This document shows, piece after piece, positions 1-8,468 of a stretch of DNA of 64,000 nucleotides. The notes under the pieces were generated by a model that was not told where the DNA came from, searched no databases, and saw only the letters and a list, made by a program, of their open reading frames with translations. Position 1 is the first letter of the stretch. Each line of letters opens with the position of its first letter. The translations under genes and the position numbers were made by a program. The stretch is from CBDDFV01 sp965227335. GTDB lineage: Bacteria; Planctomycetota; Phycisphaerae; Phycisphaerales; SM1A02. The stretch spans positions 700,639 to 764,638 of the forward strand of contig CBDDFV010000009.1 of the NCBI GenBank assembly GCA_965227335.1, given 5' to 3'.

Positions 1-1
1 G

Positions 2-1000
2 CAGCGCGAACTCGTGCCGCCGGACGAGCCGGTGACCAGTGATGAACTCGCCCGCGCGCGGTGGAAGACGGACTTCTACGTACGGGAGGCGCTGCTCCAG
101 CTCGGGCACGAGGTGACGTTCCTCGGGGAGGACGACGATCTGCTCGAGGTCCGACGGGCGCGGGAGGAGATTCGGCCGCACGTGGTCTTCAACCTGCTGG
201 AGCTGTTTGCGAATCGGCCGCGCTTCATGCCGCACATTCTGGGGTACCTGGAGCTGCTGGGACAGGCGTACACGGGGTGCAATCCGGTGGGGATGATGTT
301 CTCGCTGGACAAGGCGTTGCAGCGAAAGATCCTGCGTCACCATCGGATCGCGACGCCGGAGTTCGCGATGGCGCCGCGCAAGCGGGTGTTCCGGCGGCCG
401 CGCCGTCTGCAATTCCCGTTGATCGTGAAGTCGTCGGAGGAGCACGGATCGCGGGGCATCGCGCAGGCGTCGGTCGTGACATCGGACGAGAAGCTCGCGG
501 AACGAATCGCGCACATTCACGACTCGCTGGAGACGAATGCGATCGTCGAAGAGTACGTGGAGGGACGCGAGATCTACATGGGCGTCCTCGGCAACCGGCG
601 GCTGCAGGCCCTGCCGGCGTGGGAGCTGCTGTTCACGAAGCTCACGGAGGGCGCGCCGAACATCGCCACCTACAAGATGAAATGGGATGTGAACTACCAG
701 GAGCAGATCGGTCTCGAGATGGGCGCGGCGGAGCTGGACCCCGCCCTCGAAGCCCGGATCGCCCGCACCTGCAAGCGGGCGTACCGCGCGCTGGAGCAGT
801 CCGGCTACTGCCGGTTCGACCTGCGGCTGCGTCCCGACGGCCGCCTCGCCATCATCGAATCGAACCCCAACCCCGATCTCGCCCTCGACGCGGAGTTCGC
901 CGACTCCGCCCTCGCCGCGGGCTACACGTTTCCCGAGCTGATCCAGCGGCTGCTCATCCTCGGCCAGGGGTGGATGCGCCGGCTGAAGGCGGACGGTTGA
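2..1000 (+). CDS. ATP-grasp ligase, D-Ala-D-Ala ligase-like (5' partial)
   Basis: This is an ATP-grasp enzyme related to D-alanine-D-alanine ligase, which joins a carboxylate to an amine through an acyl-phosphate. The frame is open to the window edge, so the N-terminus is probably missing. A GTG at 14 is the first possible start seen, but it lies in the middle of the N-terminal subdomain. Visible motifs are the ATP-binding loop IVKSSEEHGSRGI, the segment VEEYVEGREIYMGVLGN, and the metal-binding end ESNPNPDL, in which both Asn and the Glu are present. The usual DDL signature ending in NTxPG is replaced by SNPNPD, so the substrate may be another carboxylate/amine pair rather than D-alanine. No cell-wall gene lies downstream in the window to settle it. 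Confidence 0.8.
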   Translation, partial: QRELVPPDEPVTSDELARARWKTDFYVREALLQLGHEVTFLGEDDDLLEVRRAREEIRPHVVFNLLELFANRPRFMPHILGYLELLGQAYTGCNPVGMMFSLDKALQRKILRHHRIATPEFAMAPRKRVFRRPRRLQFPLIVKSSEEHGSRGIAQASVVTSDEKLAERIAHIHDSLETNAIVEEYVEGREIYMGVLGNRRLQALPAWELLFTKLTEGAPNIATYKMKWDVNYQEQIGLEMGAAELDPALEARIARTCKRAYRALEQSGYCRFDLRLRPDGRLAIIESNPNPDLALDAEFADSALAAGYTFPELIQRLLILGQGWMRRLKADG

Positions 1001-1103
1001 TCACGGACGCATCGCCGGATTCGTCGGCCCCGACGCAGAGACGCTTCGCGGCTGGTCATGGCGGCTGGTCATGGCGACGGTTCCCGGCGACAATGCGTAA
1101 CGT

Positions 1104-1985
1104 ATGCAGGCTGTCATCGACTGGGTCTCCGCCAATCTCGTCAACGCCCGGGTGATCAGCACCCTGGCGTTGCTGCTGATTCTCATCACGGTCCGCGCCG
1201 TCACGCTGTCGCGGCTGCGTCGGATGGAGGGTCTTTCGAACGATCTCCGCCGCCGCTGGTCCTCCCAGATCCGGTTGTGGGCGCTGCTGCTGCTGATCCT
1301 CGGGCTGATGATCATCTGGGGGTCGGAGCTGCGGGCGTTTGCGCTGTCGGTGGTCGCGATCGCGGCGGCGATCGTGATCGCGACGAAGGAGCTGATCATG
1401 TGCGTCAGCGGCGCCCTCCTCAAGACGGGCGGGCGTTCATTCGTGATCGGCGACCGCATCGAGATCGGCGCCTTTCGCGGCGACGTCGTGGATCAGACGC
1501 TGCTCACCACGACGCTGCTGGAGATCGGACCGGGGCCGAACATCCATCAGCACACGGGCCGGTCGGTCGTGATTCCAAACAGCCTGATGCTGACCACCCC
1601 CGTGATCAACGAGACGTTCTTCGACGAGTACGTGCTGCACGCGTTCGCCGTGCCGATCGGCAGGGAGGACAATCTCAAGGCGGCGGAGTCGGCGCTGCTC
1701 CAGGCCGCGCGGGACGAGTGCGCCTCGTACTTCGACACCGCGCGCGAACACATCGAGGAACTCGTCCGACGGGAGGGTCTGGAGCCGCTGTCGGTCGAAC
1801 CGCGGGTCACCCTCCGGATGGACGAGCCGGGCAAGACCGTCATGCTCGCCCGCATTCCAGCCCCCGCGCGGCGGAAGGGCCGTATCGAACAGGCGATTCT
1901 GCGTCGGTATCTCGCCCGGATGGAAGCGGAGCGGTCGACCGGCGACGACGAGCACGACGCGGGATCCGGCGAACCGATCCGGTGA
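1104..1985 (+). CDS. MscS-family mechanosensitive channel
   Basis: A 293-residue inner-membrane protein of the small-conductance mechanosensitive channel family. It has an N-terminal membrane segment (about residues 12-32), a second hydrophobic stretch (about 55-75) and a third, Ala-rich pore-like helix (about 80-110) leading into the beta domain with GDRIEIGAFRGDVVD. The segment VIPNSLMLTTPVIN matches the conserved MscS beta-domain IPN motif. The C-terminal part is a mixed alpha/beta domain ending in a charged tail. A GACAAT hexamer at 1089-1094 lies 9 bases before the ATG and no clear Shine-Dalgarno site is visible. It is convergent with the next gene, 15 bases away. Its expected role is relief of osmotic downshock. 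The family is secure, the gating properties are not. Confidence 0.85.
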   Translation: MQAVIDWVSANLVNARVISTLALLLILITVRAVTLSRLRRMEGLSNDLRRRWSSQIRLWALLLLILGLMIIWGSELRAFALSVVAIAAAIVIATKELIMCVSGALLKTGGRSFVIGDRIEIGAFRGDVVDQTLLTTTLLEIGPGPNIHQHTGRSVVIPNSLMLTTPVINETFFDEYVLHAFAVPIGREDNLKAAESALLQAARDECASYFDTAREHIEELVRREGLEPLSVEPRVTLRMDEPGKTVMLARIPAPARRKGRIEQAILRRYLARMEAERSTGDDEHDAGSGEPIR

Positions 1986-2000
1986 GCGTCGCGACGGCCG

Positions 2001-3113
2001 TCAGGCGGGGGGGCGAACGGGCGACGCGAGCACCCGGGTTTCCTTCGCGATGTTGCTGAGGTAACGGAACGGACTGTCGTCCGCGCGGCGGACGGCGCCG
2101 ATCGCGCGGGCCCCCGCCAGGGCGGCGAAGCCGATGGCGAGTCCCGCCCCCGCGCCGACCATCAGGAGGGAGCTTGTGCCGATGAGGGTCCCGACCACGG
2201 CGGGCGCCTTCCAGTCCGCGACGTCCTCGATCGCTCCGAGTCGTTTCCACCAGGCATCCTTGCGGAATGCGTCCCAGCGATCGCGGACGGCCGCCGCGCG
2301 TTCGCGCAGGCGTCGCTGCAGCTCTGCGGGATCACTGATCTTCGGGAGCGGCGCCGCGTCAGACGAGATCTCGTTGAGAAACGCGGAGAGCGGCGGGCTG
2401 TCCTTCAGGATGCTGGCGATGTCCGCGGCGGTGAGCTGGTCGAGATCAAAGGTGGTCTGCATGAACACCTGGGCGAGCAGCGCGGTCTGATCGGGCTCGC
2501 CGGCCGGCGTCTGCGGACCGGGCGTCCTGAGCAGTTCTTCGAGGAGCATCTTCGTCTTGAAGGTCGATGCGGCGCCGTGAACGCGCCAGTCCGTGGTGAC
2601 GGCGTTCAGCCCCTTGTGTTCGGCGAGGGCGATGGCGGTCTGCGACATGATGGCCTCGCCGAGCAGGGGGTGCACGCAGACCCACTGTTCGGGCGTCACC
2701 GTCCGTTGCGTGCAGGGCCAGGCGAGCCCGCGCGATTCGAGGAACTCGATCAGCTGTTCCGCCTTGCCGCGATGAATCTGGAACGCCTGATCGGACTGAT
2801 ACGCGGCTTGCGCACGCTCTCGGGTGAGATCCGCGAGCAGTTCTTCGTGCTCGCCGATCTTCCGGCCGATGGCCGTCTGCTCCTTGTACACCTCGTAGTC
2901 GTGAGGACTCTCGGCCCCGAGCAGCGGTTCGCCGTCGGGTCCGCAGGCTTCCGTGAACGGCCGCACCGCATCGGGGTCGTGCAGCGCGAAACCGTCCGGC
3001 ACGATGCGTCGGACCGATCCCACCGACAGCAGGGTGGCCTTCAGCCAGGCGGCGTCCCGCACGTGGATGTATGGGTAGTACAACGCTGGTCGGAGGACGG
3101 TGGATTCGGCCAT
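2001..3113 (-). CDS. Uncharacterised DUF6236-like protein
   Basis: A 370-residue protein of unknown function. The N-terminus (LYYPYIHVRDAAWLKATLL, then IVPDGF) resembles the DUF6236 family, recalled from memory. Features visible are a helical, charged middle section, a conserved-looking WRVHGA element near residue 180, and a C-terminal hydrophobic pair of helices around residues 310-340 (rich in Gly/Ala, possibly membrane-associated). There is no signal peptide. It stands alone: convergent with the mscS gene, and with a broken dockerin tail just upstream. No catalytic motif was recognised, so no function is proposed. Confidence 0.65.
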   Translation of the reverse strand: MAESTVLRPALYYPYIHVRDAAWLKATLLSVGSVRRIVPDGFALHDPDAVRPFTEACGPDGEPLLGAESPHDYEVYKEQTAIGRKIGEHEELLADLTRERAQAAYQSDQAFQIHRGKAEQLIEFLESRGLAWPCTQRTVTPEQWVCVHPLLGEAIMSQTAIALAEHKGLNAVTTDWRVHGAASTFKTKMLLEELLRTPGPQTPAGEPDQTALLAQVFMQTTFDLDQLTAADIASILKDSPPLSAFLNEISSDAAPLPKISDPAELQRRLRERAAAVRDRWDAFRKDAWWKRLGAIEDVADWKAPAVVGTLIGTSSLLMVGAGAGLAIGFAALAGARAIGAVRRADDSPFRYLSNIAKETRVLASPVRPPA

Positions 3114-3129
3114 GGCGCATCAGCCCCGG

Positions 3130-3213
3130 TTACTTGCACGTTCCCGACGACGCCAGCAGAATCGCCGGGTCGCCTGCGTTGACGTCGCCGTCTTCGTTCA
3201 GATCGGGGGGGCA
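3130..3213 (-). pseudogene. Orphan dockerin-like C-terminal tail
   Basis: Translating the minus strand gives a stretch beginning CPPDLNEDGDVNAGDPAILL and closing with a Cys, a Lys and a TAA stop. This is one copy of the dockerin-like tag that ends the secreted proteins elsewhere in this window, where the usual form is ADLNGDGVVNAGDLAVLLAAWG. The copy is degenerate: the Leu of the GDL motif is Pro, and the AAWG end has become ASSG. No signal peptide or body domain precedes it; the frame is open only for a short distance upstream, into the tail of the dehydrogenase gene region. It looks like the remnant of a lost or rearranged secreted-protein gene. The 3114-3322 gap holds nothing else that I recognise. 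Confidence 0.55.
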
Positions 3214-3322
3214 CGGCGCAGTTCGCATCGACAGCATGATCAGCCCTTTCCCGCTGAAGGACCAGCATGCTGCGGCCAACGGTCGTTCGTCAAGAAAAAA
3301 CGCCGGCAGGCCGCCCCGCTCC

Positions 3323-4099
3323 TCACCAGGGGATCTCGCTCCCGTTGTGACTCCAGAATCGCCCGCTCTTCTCCGCCGTCAGACCGCCGATCACCTCACG
3401 CATGCCGCCGATGCTCTGCTCCGGCGTCAGCGGCGCGCCGGAGCCGCCCATGTCCGTCTGCACCCAGCCCGGACTCATCGCGATGCAGATGAAACCCTCC
3501 GGGCCCAGCTCGGCCGCCAGCGACCGCATGAACATGTTCAGCCCCGCCTTGCTCTCCCGATAGCCGTAGTAACGGGCGCCGGTGTTGTTCGTGATCGAGC
3601 CGAGCCCGCTGCTGATCGAGACGATCGTCTTTCCGTTCCCCTTGCGCAGATGAGGCAGCAGCGCCGTCGTGACCCGCATCGGACCGAGCAGGTTCACATC
3701 CAGCACCCGCGCGGCCCGCTCCACGTCGAGATCCTCAACCGACGGCAGACGTCCCCCGATTCCCGCGTTGTTGATCAGGAGATCGATTGGCCGACCGTCC
3801 AGCGTCTTCACCATCGCCTCGACCGATGACGCATCAGTCACATCCAGTTGCACGACCATGACGCCGGTCGCCTGAAGCTCGGTCGCCTCGGCGGGGGTTC
3901 GCGCCGTGCCGATGACACGCCAGCCCGCCGCCGAGTATTGCTTTGCGAACTCAAGGCCGAGTCCGCGATTGGCGCCGGTCACGAGCACGGTCCGGGCGTC
4001 CGGGTTGGCCTCGCCGGTGGCGGCGGGCTGTTCCGTCGCCCAGGCGGCGACGCCGAGGGTGGTCAGGACGAGAAGGGCGGCGCTGAGCAGGGTGCGCAT
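3323..4099 (-). CDS. Exported short-chain dehydrogenase/reductase
   Basis: A classical-type SDR, expected to oxidise or reduce an alcohol/carbonyl with NAD(P). It has the cofactor motif TGANRGLG, the structural NNAG, the catalytic Ser region (IVSISSG) and the active-site YRESK. The start chosen (ATG at 4099) has GGAG eight bases upstream and opens directly into a hydrophobic signal sequence, MRTLLSAALLVLTTLGVAAWA, before the Rossmann fold. A GTG at 4138 would give 13 more residues. An export signal on a nicotinamide-dependent SDR is odd, because the cofactor is cytoplasmic; the segment might instead be a membrane anchor. Substrate unknown. It is not tied to the pst genes upstream. Confidence 0.8.
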   Translation of the reverse strand: MRTLLSAALLVLTTLGVAAWATEQPAATGEANPDARTVLVTGANRGLGLEFAKQYSAAGWRVIGTARTPAEATELQATGVMVVQLDVTDASSVEAMVKTLDGRPIDLLINNAGIGGRLPSVEDLDVERAARVLDVNLLGPMRVTTALLPHLRKGNGKTIVSISSGLGSITNNTGARYYGYRESKAGLNMFMRSLAAELGPEGFICIAMSPGWVQTDMGGSGAPLTPEQSIGGMREVIGGLTAEKSGRFWSHNGSEIPW

Positions 4100-4197
4100 G
4101 ATCGGTCTCCGGGTCAGACAGAGGAAGTGTGTCAACACATGATGGTATCAGGCCGCCGACGCGGATTCGGCCGGCGGGCGGAGGCGATTCACCAGCG

Positions 4198-5046
4198 TCA
4201 GCCACGCACGCCGGCGAGGTAATCCGCGGTCACCGGCGAGCGGGGGCGGCTGAAGACGGTCTTTGCGGCGCCGCGCTCGACGATTTCGCCGGCCCCGTCC
4301 CGCATCCAGAAGACGGCGACGTCATCGGCGATCCGTCGCGCCTGGGCGATGTTGTGCGTGACGATCACGACGGTGAATCGGCCGCGAAGCGATCGAATGA
4401 GATCTTCGACCAGGCCGCTTGCGCCGGGATCGAGCGCGCTGCACGGTTCGTCGAACAGGATCACCTCCGGCTTCAACACGAGCGTCCGGGCGAGACACAG
4501 TCGCTGCTGCTGTCCGCCCGACAGCGTGTGGGCCGGAGCGTCGAGGCGATCCTTCACTTCGTCCCACAGTCCGACCCGTTGCAGGATCTGCTCCGCCGCG
4601 GCGTGCCGCTTCCGGCGGTCGCGCATCCCGTGCTGTTTGAGCGGGAACGTCAGGTTGCGCCGGATCGAGAGCGGGAACGGGTTGGGCTTCTGGAAGATCA
4701 TGCCGACCCGTCGACGCAGCGACAGCAGATCGATCGGCGCGCCGACGATCTCCTCGTCGTCCACGCGGATGCTCCCCGTCACGGCGCAGCCGGGCGACAG
4801 ATCGGTCAGTCGATTCAGACAGGTCAGGAACGTACTCTTGCCGCAGCCGGATGGCCCGACGATGGCGGTCAGGCAACCCTTGTAAATCGGCAACGTCACG
4901 TCGCGCAGGGCGAGCGTTCCGTCGTACGCAGCGGACAGACGCTCCACGCTGATGATCGGGTCGCGATCGAGACAGCACGGCGCGTCGTCGTCATCGCACG
5001 GCGCGGCGGGGGGCGAGGCCTGCAACTGGAGTCGCTCGTCGGTCAC
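4198..5046 (-). CDS. pstB: Phosphate ABC transporter ATP-binding protein
   Basis: The ATPase subunit of the high-affinity phosphate importer. It carries Walker A GPSGCGKST (about residues 64-72), the ABC signature LSGGQQQR, Walker B VILFDEP and the switch His (VTHN). At 282 residues it is slightly longer than usual PstB because of an N-terminal extension of about 30 residues rich in Asp and Cys. Its start overlaps the pstA stop by 4 bases (ATGA), which implies translational coupling. It is the last gene of the pstSCAB operon; no phoU follows in the window. Confidence 0.93.
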   Translation of the reverse strand: MTDERLQLQASPPAAPCDDDDAPCCLDRDPIISVERLSAAYDGTLALRDVTLPIYKGCLTAIVGPSGCGKSTFLTCLNRLTDLSPGCAVTGSIRVDDEEIVGAPIDLLSLRRRVGMIFQKPNPFPLSIRRNLTFPLKQHGMRDRRKRHAAAEQILQRVGLWDEVKDRLDAPAHTLSGGQQQRLCLARTLVLKPEVILFDEPCSALDPGASGLVEDLIRSLRGRFTVVIVTHNIAQARRIADDVAVFWMRDGAGEIVERGAAKTVFSRPRSPVTADYLAGVRG

Positions 5047-5936
5047 GATTCAGTGAGTCTCCGTCTGAGCCAGCCGTCCGCGGCCCAGCGTGTGATGACG
5101 TTGGCGAGGAGGACGAGCCCCGTGAGGAGCAACGCCGACGCCGCCGCGCGAGCCTCCCCGCCCGGCACGTTCATTGAGAGATCATAGATGTGCAGCGACA
5201 AGGCGCGGCCGGAATCGAGCAGACTGCCCGGCGTGCGGGCCACGTAGCCGCTGGTGAACATCAGAGCGGCGGTTTCGGCGAGGGCGCGGCCGACCCCGAG
5301 GATCAGTCCCACCGCCAGCCCCGGCGCCGCCGCGGGGAGAACGATCCGACGCAGCACCGCGCCGTGCGAGAGTCCCAGCGCCGCCCCCGCCGTGCGGTAC
5401 GACGCCGGCGTCGATCGCAGGGCCGCCTCCATCGTCCGGACCATGATCGGCAGCGCCATGCACGCCAGCGTCAGTCCGCCCGAGAGAATCGAGAAGCCCA
5501 TCCCGAGTCCGATGCAGAACACCGCGTTCCCGAACAGGCCAAACACGATCGACGGCACGCCGGCGAGCACGTCCAGCGAAAGTCGGACCAGATGGCCGAG
5601 CCGCCCCGGTCGGCGCGTGAAACCGGACAGCATGATCGCGGCGGCGACAGCGATCGGAACGCTCGCGCCCAGGCACACCAGCAGGATCAACGCGGTCGAC
5701 AGCAGAATCGGCCCCACCCCGCCCGCTCGTCCGGCGTCCTGCACGGGCTCGATCAGGAACGACAGCGACAACTCCGGCAGCCCCCGACGCGCGAGATCCA
5801 GCACGATCCACCCGAAGGCCGCGCACACGAGCGCGGCGGTCGTCCAGCTCGCGACGGCGAGGATCCGATCCGGGGCGGACGGGCGTCCGCCGCCGATCCA
5901 CGCGGCGACCGGGGTCGGGTCGTGTCGATCACGCAT
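5043..5936 (-). CDS. pstA: Phosphate ABC transporter permease PstA
   Basis: Inner-membrane permease of the phosphate importer, 297 residues, with about six hydrophobic segments. The cytoplasmic coupling loop is visible as AALGLSHGAVLRRIVLPAA, the EAA-type motif that contacts PstB. It overlaps pstC by 8 bases and pstB by 4, so the operon reads as one translational unit. The end of the protein (GVGRALAETAALMFTSG) is typical of PstA. Nothing unusual is seen. Confidence 0.92.
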   Translation of the reverse strand: MRDRHDPTPVAAWIGGGRPSAPDRILAVASWTTAALVCAAFGWIVLDLARRGLPELSLSFLIEPVQDAGRAGGVGPILLSTALILLVCLGASVPIAVAAAIMLSGFTRRPGRLGHLVRLSLDVLAGVPSIVFGLFGNAVFCIGLGMGFSILSGGLTLACMALPIMVRTMEAALRSTPASYRTAGAALGLSHGAVLRRIVLPAAAPGLAVGLILGVGRALAETAALMFTSGYVARTPGSLLDSGRALSLHIYDLSMNVPGGEARAAASALLLTGLVLLANVITRWAADGWLRRRLTES

Positions 5937-6795
5937 CGCGGCGCTCCGGATCGAATCGCCCCGCGGTCAGGACCAGCGCGCTGATGATCACCATGAGCGC
6001 GAGGCCGCTGACGAACAACGCGGAACGATGAATGTCGACGGCGTACCCGAGTTCGAGCGCGATATTCGCGGTCAGGGTGCGGACGGGGTCGAAGACGCTC
6101 GACGGCGTCTGGACGACGTTGCCCGCGACCATCAGCACCGCCATCGTCTCGCCGATGGCGCGTCCCGTCGCAAGCAGGACGCCCGCGAAGATCCCGCCGC
6201 GGGCGGTGGGAAGCACGACGCCCCGAATCATCGCCCAGCGTGACAGCCCCAACGCCGCCGCGCCGCGGATCGACGCTCGCGGCGCGCTGCGGAGGGCCGT
6301 CTCGCTGAGCAGCGCGATGGTGGGGAGGATCATGATGGTCAGGATCAGCACGCCCGCGAGGAGACTCTGTCCGGGCGGCCGCCACATCCGGATCAGCGGG
6401 GCGAGGACCGTGACGCCCCAGAAGCCGTAGACGACCGACGGCACGCCGGCGAGCAGTTCGATCACCCGACGATACAGCCCCGCGATCCGAGGCGGGGCGA
6501 CGAAGACGACGAACGCCGCGGACAGCAGGCCGAGCGGCGTCGCCAGGGCCACGGCGCCGATCGTCGCGGCGAGTGATCCGATCAGCATCGGCGTCAGATC
6601 AAACCGTCCCTCGATTCGGCCCGCCGACGGACGCCACGCATCGTCGGTCAGGAAACGGCCGACCCCGACCGCACGCAACGCCGGCGCCGACTCGACCAGC
6701 AGAAACACCACGATCAGCAACGCGATCAGACCCGCCGCGAGCGCAGCCGCTCGCACCGCGCCGTCGAGGACGTTGTCACTCCGCAATCGGAACAA
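5929..6795 (-). CDS. pstC: Phosphate ABC transporter permease PstC
   Basis: The second membrane subunit of the phosphate importer, 288 residues. The N-terminal segment (about residues 15-37) is a membrane helix, followed by a periplasmic loop with FLTDDAWRPS, and then the permease domain with the EAA-type loop AAALGLSRWAMIRGVVLP. GRAIGETMAVLMVAGN matches PstC. It overlaps the pstS 3' end by 20 bases and precedes pstA. Assigned as PstC rather than PstA from the N-terminal helix-plus-loop arrangement and its place directly after pstS. Confidence 0.92.
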   Translation of the reverse strand: MFRLRSDNVLDGAVRAAALAAGLIALLIVVFLLVESAPALRAVGVGRFLTDDAWRPSAGRIEGRFDLTPMLIGSLAATIGAVALATPLGLLSAAFVVFVAPPRIAGLYRRVIELLAGVPSVVYGFWGVTVLAPLIRMWRPPGQSLLAGVLILTIMILPTIALLSETALRSAPRASIRGAAALGLSRWAMIRGVVLPTARGGIFAGVLLATGRAIGETMAVLMVAGNVVQTPSSVFDPVRTLTANIALELGYAVDIHRSALFVSGLALMVIISALVLTAGRFDPERRDA

Positions 6796-7627
6796 GGTGC
6801 TGGGCCTCGATCAGGTCGTGCACGCGCTCCGAGCGGGCGAACGCGATGAACGCGGACGCGAGCCGACCGGAGTCGCCGTGCGTCAGCAGATTGAGCGGTC
6901 GCGAGAGGGGGAACACGCCCGTTCGAACATGCTCCAGCGTCGGCTCGACGCCGGCCAGCGGAAGCAGACGCACGGTCCCGCCCCGGTCTGCGGCGGAACG
7001 CGCGGCGCCGATCGAGACGTATCCGATCGCGTGCGGATCACCGGCGACCGTGAGCACGCCGTGCTGGTTGTCGCCCACGATGATGTCCGGTCGAACCGTC
7101 GCCGCGTCGAGATCGAAGTGCCTGAGAAACACCTCGAGCGTCGAGCGTCCGTCCGCCTTGTGCACCACTGTGATCGGCGCATCCGCCCCGCCGACCTCCC
7201 GCCAGTTGCTCACGGCGCCCGTGTAGATGGCGGCGATCCGGGTGTCGGTCAGCCGGGCGACGGGGTTGTCGGCGTGAACGATGATCGTGACCCCGTCGAG
7301 CGCGATCGGATGGGCGGTGAGGTCGGTTTCGGCGTCGGTCAGCGCGCGCGAGGCCATCCCGATGTCCGCGATCCCGCGTCGGACGTCCGCCATGCCGCGC
7401 GAGGAGCCGCCGGTCTGCACATCGATGCGCACGCCGGGGTGGAGCGCTTCGAAACGGCGGCCGATCTCCGATGCGAGCGGAGCGACGGTGCTCGACCCCG
7501 TGATCACAAGGCGTCCCTGCAGCGCATCGGTCGACGCGTCGGCCGGGGACTCGGCGCACGAGACCCCCAGCAGGGTCGTGAGGAGGGCGAGGCCGACGGC
7601 GAGGGGGCGGATCAGTTCACCAATCAT
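6776..7627 (-). CDS. pstS: Phosphate-binding lipoprotein
   Basis: The substrate-binding protein that delivers phosphate to PstCA. The N-terminus is a lipoprotein signal with the lipobox LGVSC (Cys24). The mature part begins with ITGSSTVAPL, the conserved phosphate-binding N-terminal strand, and continues with GGSSRG, the second phosphate contact, and with DGVTIIVH. At 283 residues it is the usual size. It is the first gene of pstSCAB and is divergent from the ECF sigma gene; the 172-base gap between them holds no PhoB-type direct repeat (CTGTCAT) that I can see, so phosphate control by PhoB is not supported by sequence here. Confidence 0.93.
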   Translation of the reverse strand: MIGELIRPLAVGLALLTTLLGVSCAESPADASTDALQGRLVITGSSTVAPLASEIGRRFEALHPGVRIDVQTGGSSRGMADVRRGIADIGMASRALTDAETDLTAHPIALDGVTIIVHADNPVARLTDTRIAAIYTGAVSNWREVGGADAPITVVHKADGRSTLEVFLRHFDLDAATVRPDIIVGDNQHGVLTVAGDPHAIGYVSIGAARSAADRGGTVRLLPLAGVEPTLEHVRTGVFPLSRPLNLLTHGDSGRLASAFIAFARSERVHDLIEAQHLVPIAE

Positions 7628-7799
7628 CAGGACGCTGACAACGAGAAGAGGGGGAGCGGAAGTGCGAGTTCAACCGGGCGGCGACGGCTTCTATTGCCCC
7701 GCAGACGAGCGTTTCCGGGGGAAGCGTCGTCGGACCGGGCGGGCGTCAATCGGGGATCGTGCTTGATTGCCGTCGGCCGCCCGTCGAGAATACCCGGAG

Positions 7800-8366
7800 A
7801 TGCCCGTCGCCACGTCTATCCCGACGCTCTTCACGCGCTGCCGCCGGGGCGACGCCGACGCCTGGTCCGACCTCGTCACCGAGTTCGAGTCCCTCGTCTG
7901 GTCGATCCCCCGCCGGCTCGGACTCTCCGACGACGACGCGGCGGAGGTCTTTCAACAGGTGTTTCTCGCCCTTCACCAGCACCTCGACGACATCGAGGAT
8001 CCAGCCCGCCTGCCCGGCTGGCTCGCCACCACGGCCCATCGCGAGAGCTGGCGGATTGGTCGAAAGGAGAAGCGCGCCCGAGGCGTGAATCTCGACGTCG
8101 ACGCGTTTGACGACGATGGAGTTCCAAAGGAGGACGCGGTCGTGGGCTGGGAACGACGCGATCTGGTCCGACGCGCTCTGGCCGAGATCGGCCCCCCCTG
8201 CGAACCGCTTCTCCTGGCGCTGTTCTCCGCTCCGGCGGATCTGAATTACGAGGCCGTGGCGGACTCCCTGGGGATGGCGGTGGGGAGCATCGGTCCGACG
8301 CGGGCCCGATGCCTTGAGAAACTCGAGCGATCGCTGGCCGCTCTGGGCTACTCGCCGGAGGCCTGA
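7800..8366 (+). CDS. ECF RNA polymerase sigma factor
   Basis: An extracytoplasmic-function sigma factor, 188 residues. Region 2 is visible as FTRCRRGDADAWSDLV, with DDDAAEVFQQVFLALHQHL and LPGWLATTAHRESW (the -10 recognition helix). Region 4 is in the C-terminal third (LNYEAVADSLGMAVGSIGPTRARCLEKLERSL), with a helix-turn-helix that recognises the -35 box. The ATG at 7800 was chosen because the conserved part starts a few residues later. It heads an operon with an anti-sigma-like protein, a TPR-CHAT protease and a secreted subtilase, so it is probably controlled by one of them. The target promoter is unknown. Confidence 0.88.
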   Translation: MPVATSIPTLFTRCRRGDADAWSDLVTEFESLVWSIPRRLGLSDDDAAEVFQQVFLALHQHLDDIEDPARLPGWLATTAHRESWRIGRKEKRARGVNLDVDAFDDDGVPKEDAVVGWERRDLVRRALAEIGPPCEPLLLALFSAPADLNYEAVADSLGMAVGSIGPTRARCLEKLERSLAALGYSPEA

Positions 8367-8468
8367 CGAGCGGTCGGCGTGATTTCGTGGGAAAAGTGTC
8401 GAACTGGATGGTATTTCCAGGCCCCCGTCCCGCCTCAGGGGGGTGAAGACGCCGTATTGGAGTATCCC

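Noticed and set aside
7628..7799. A PhoB box before pstS
   Set aside because: No CTGTCAT direct repeat could be found in the gap on either strand.
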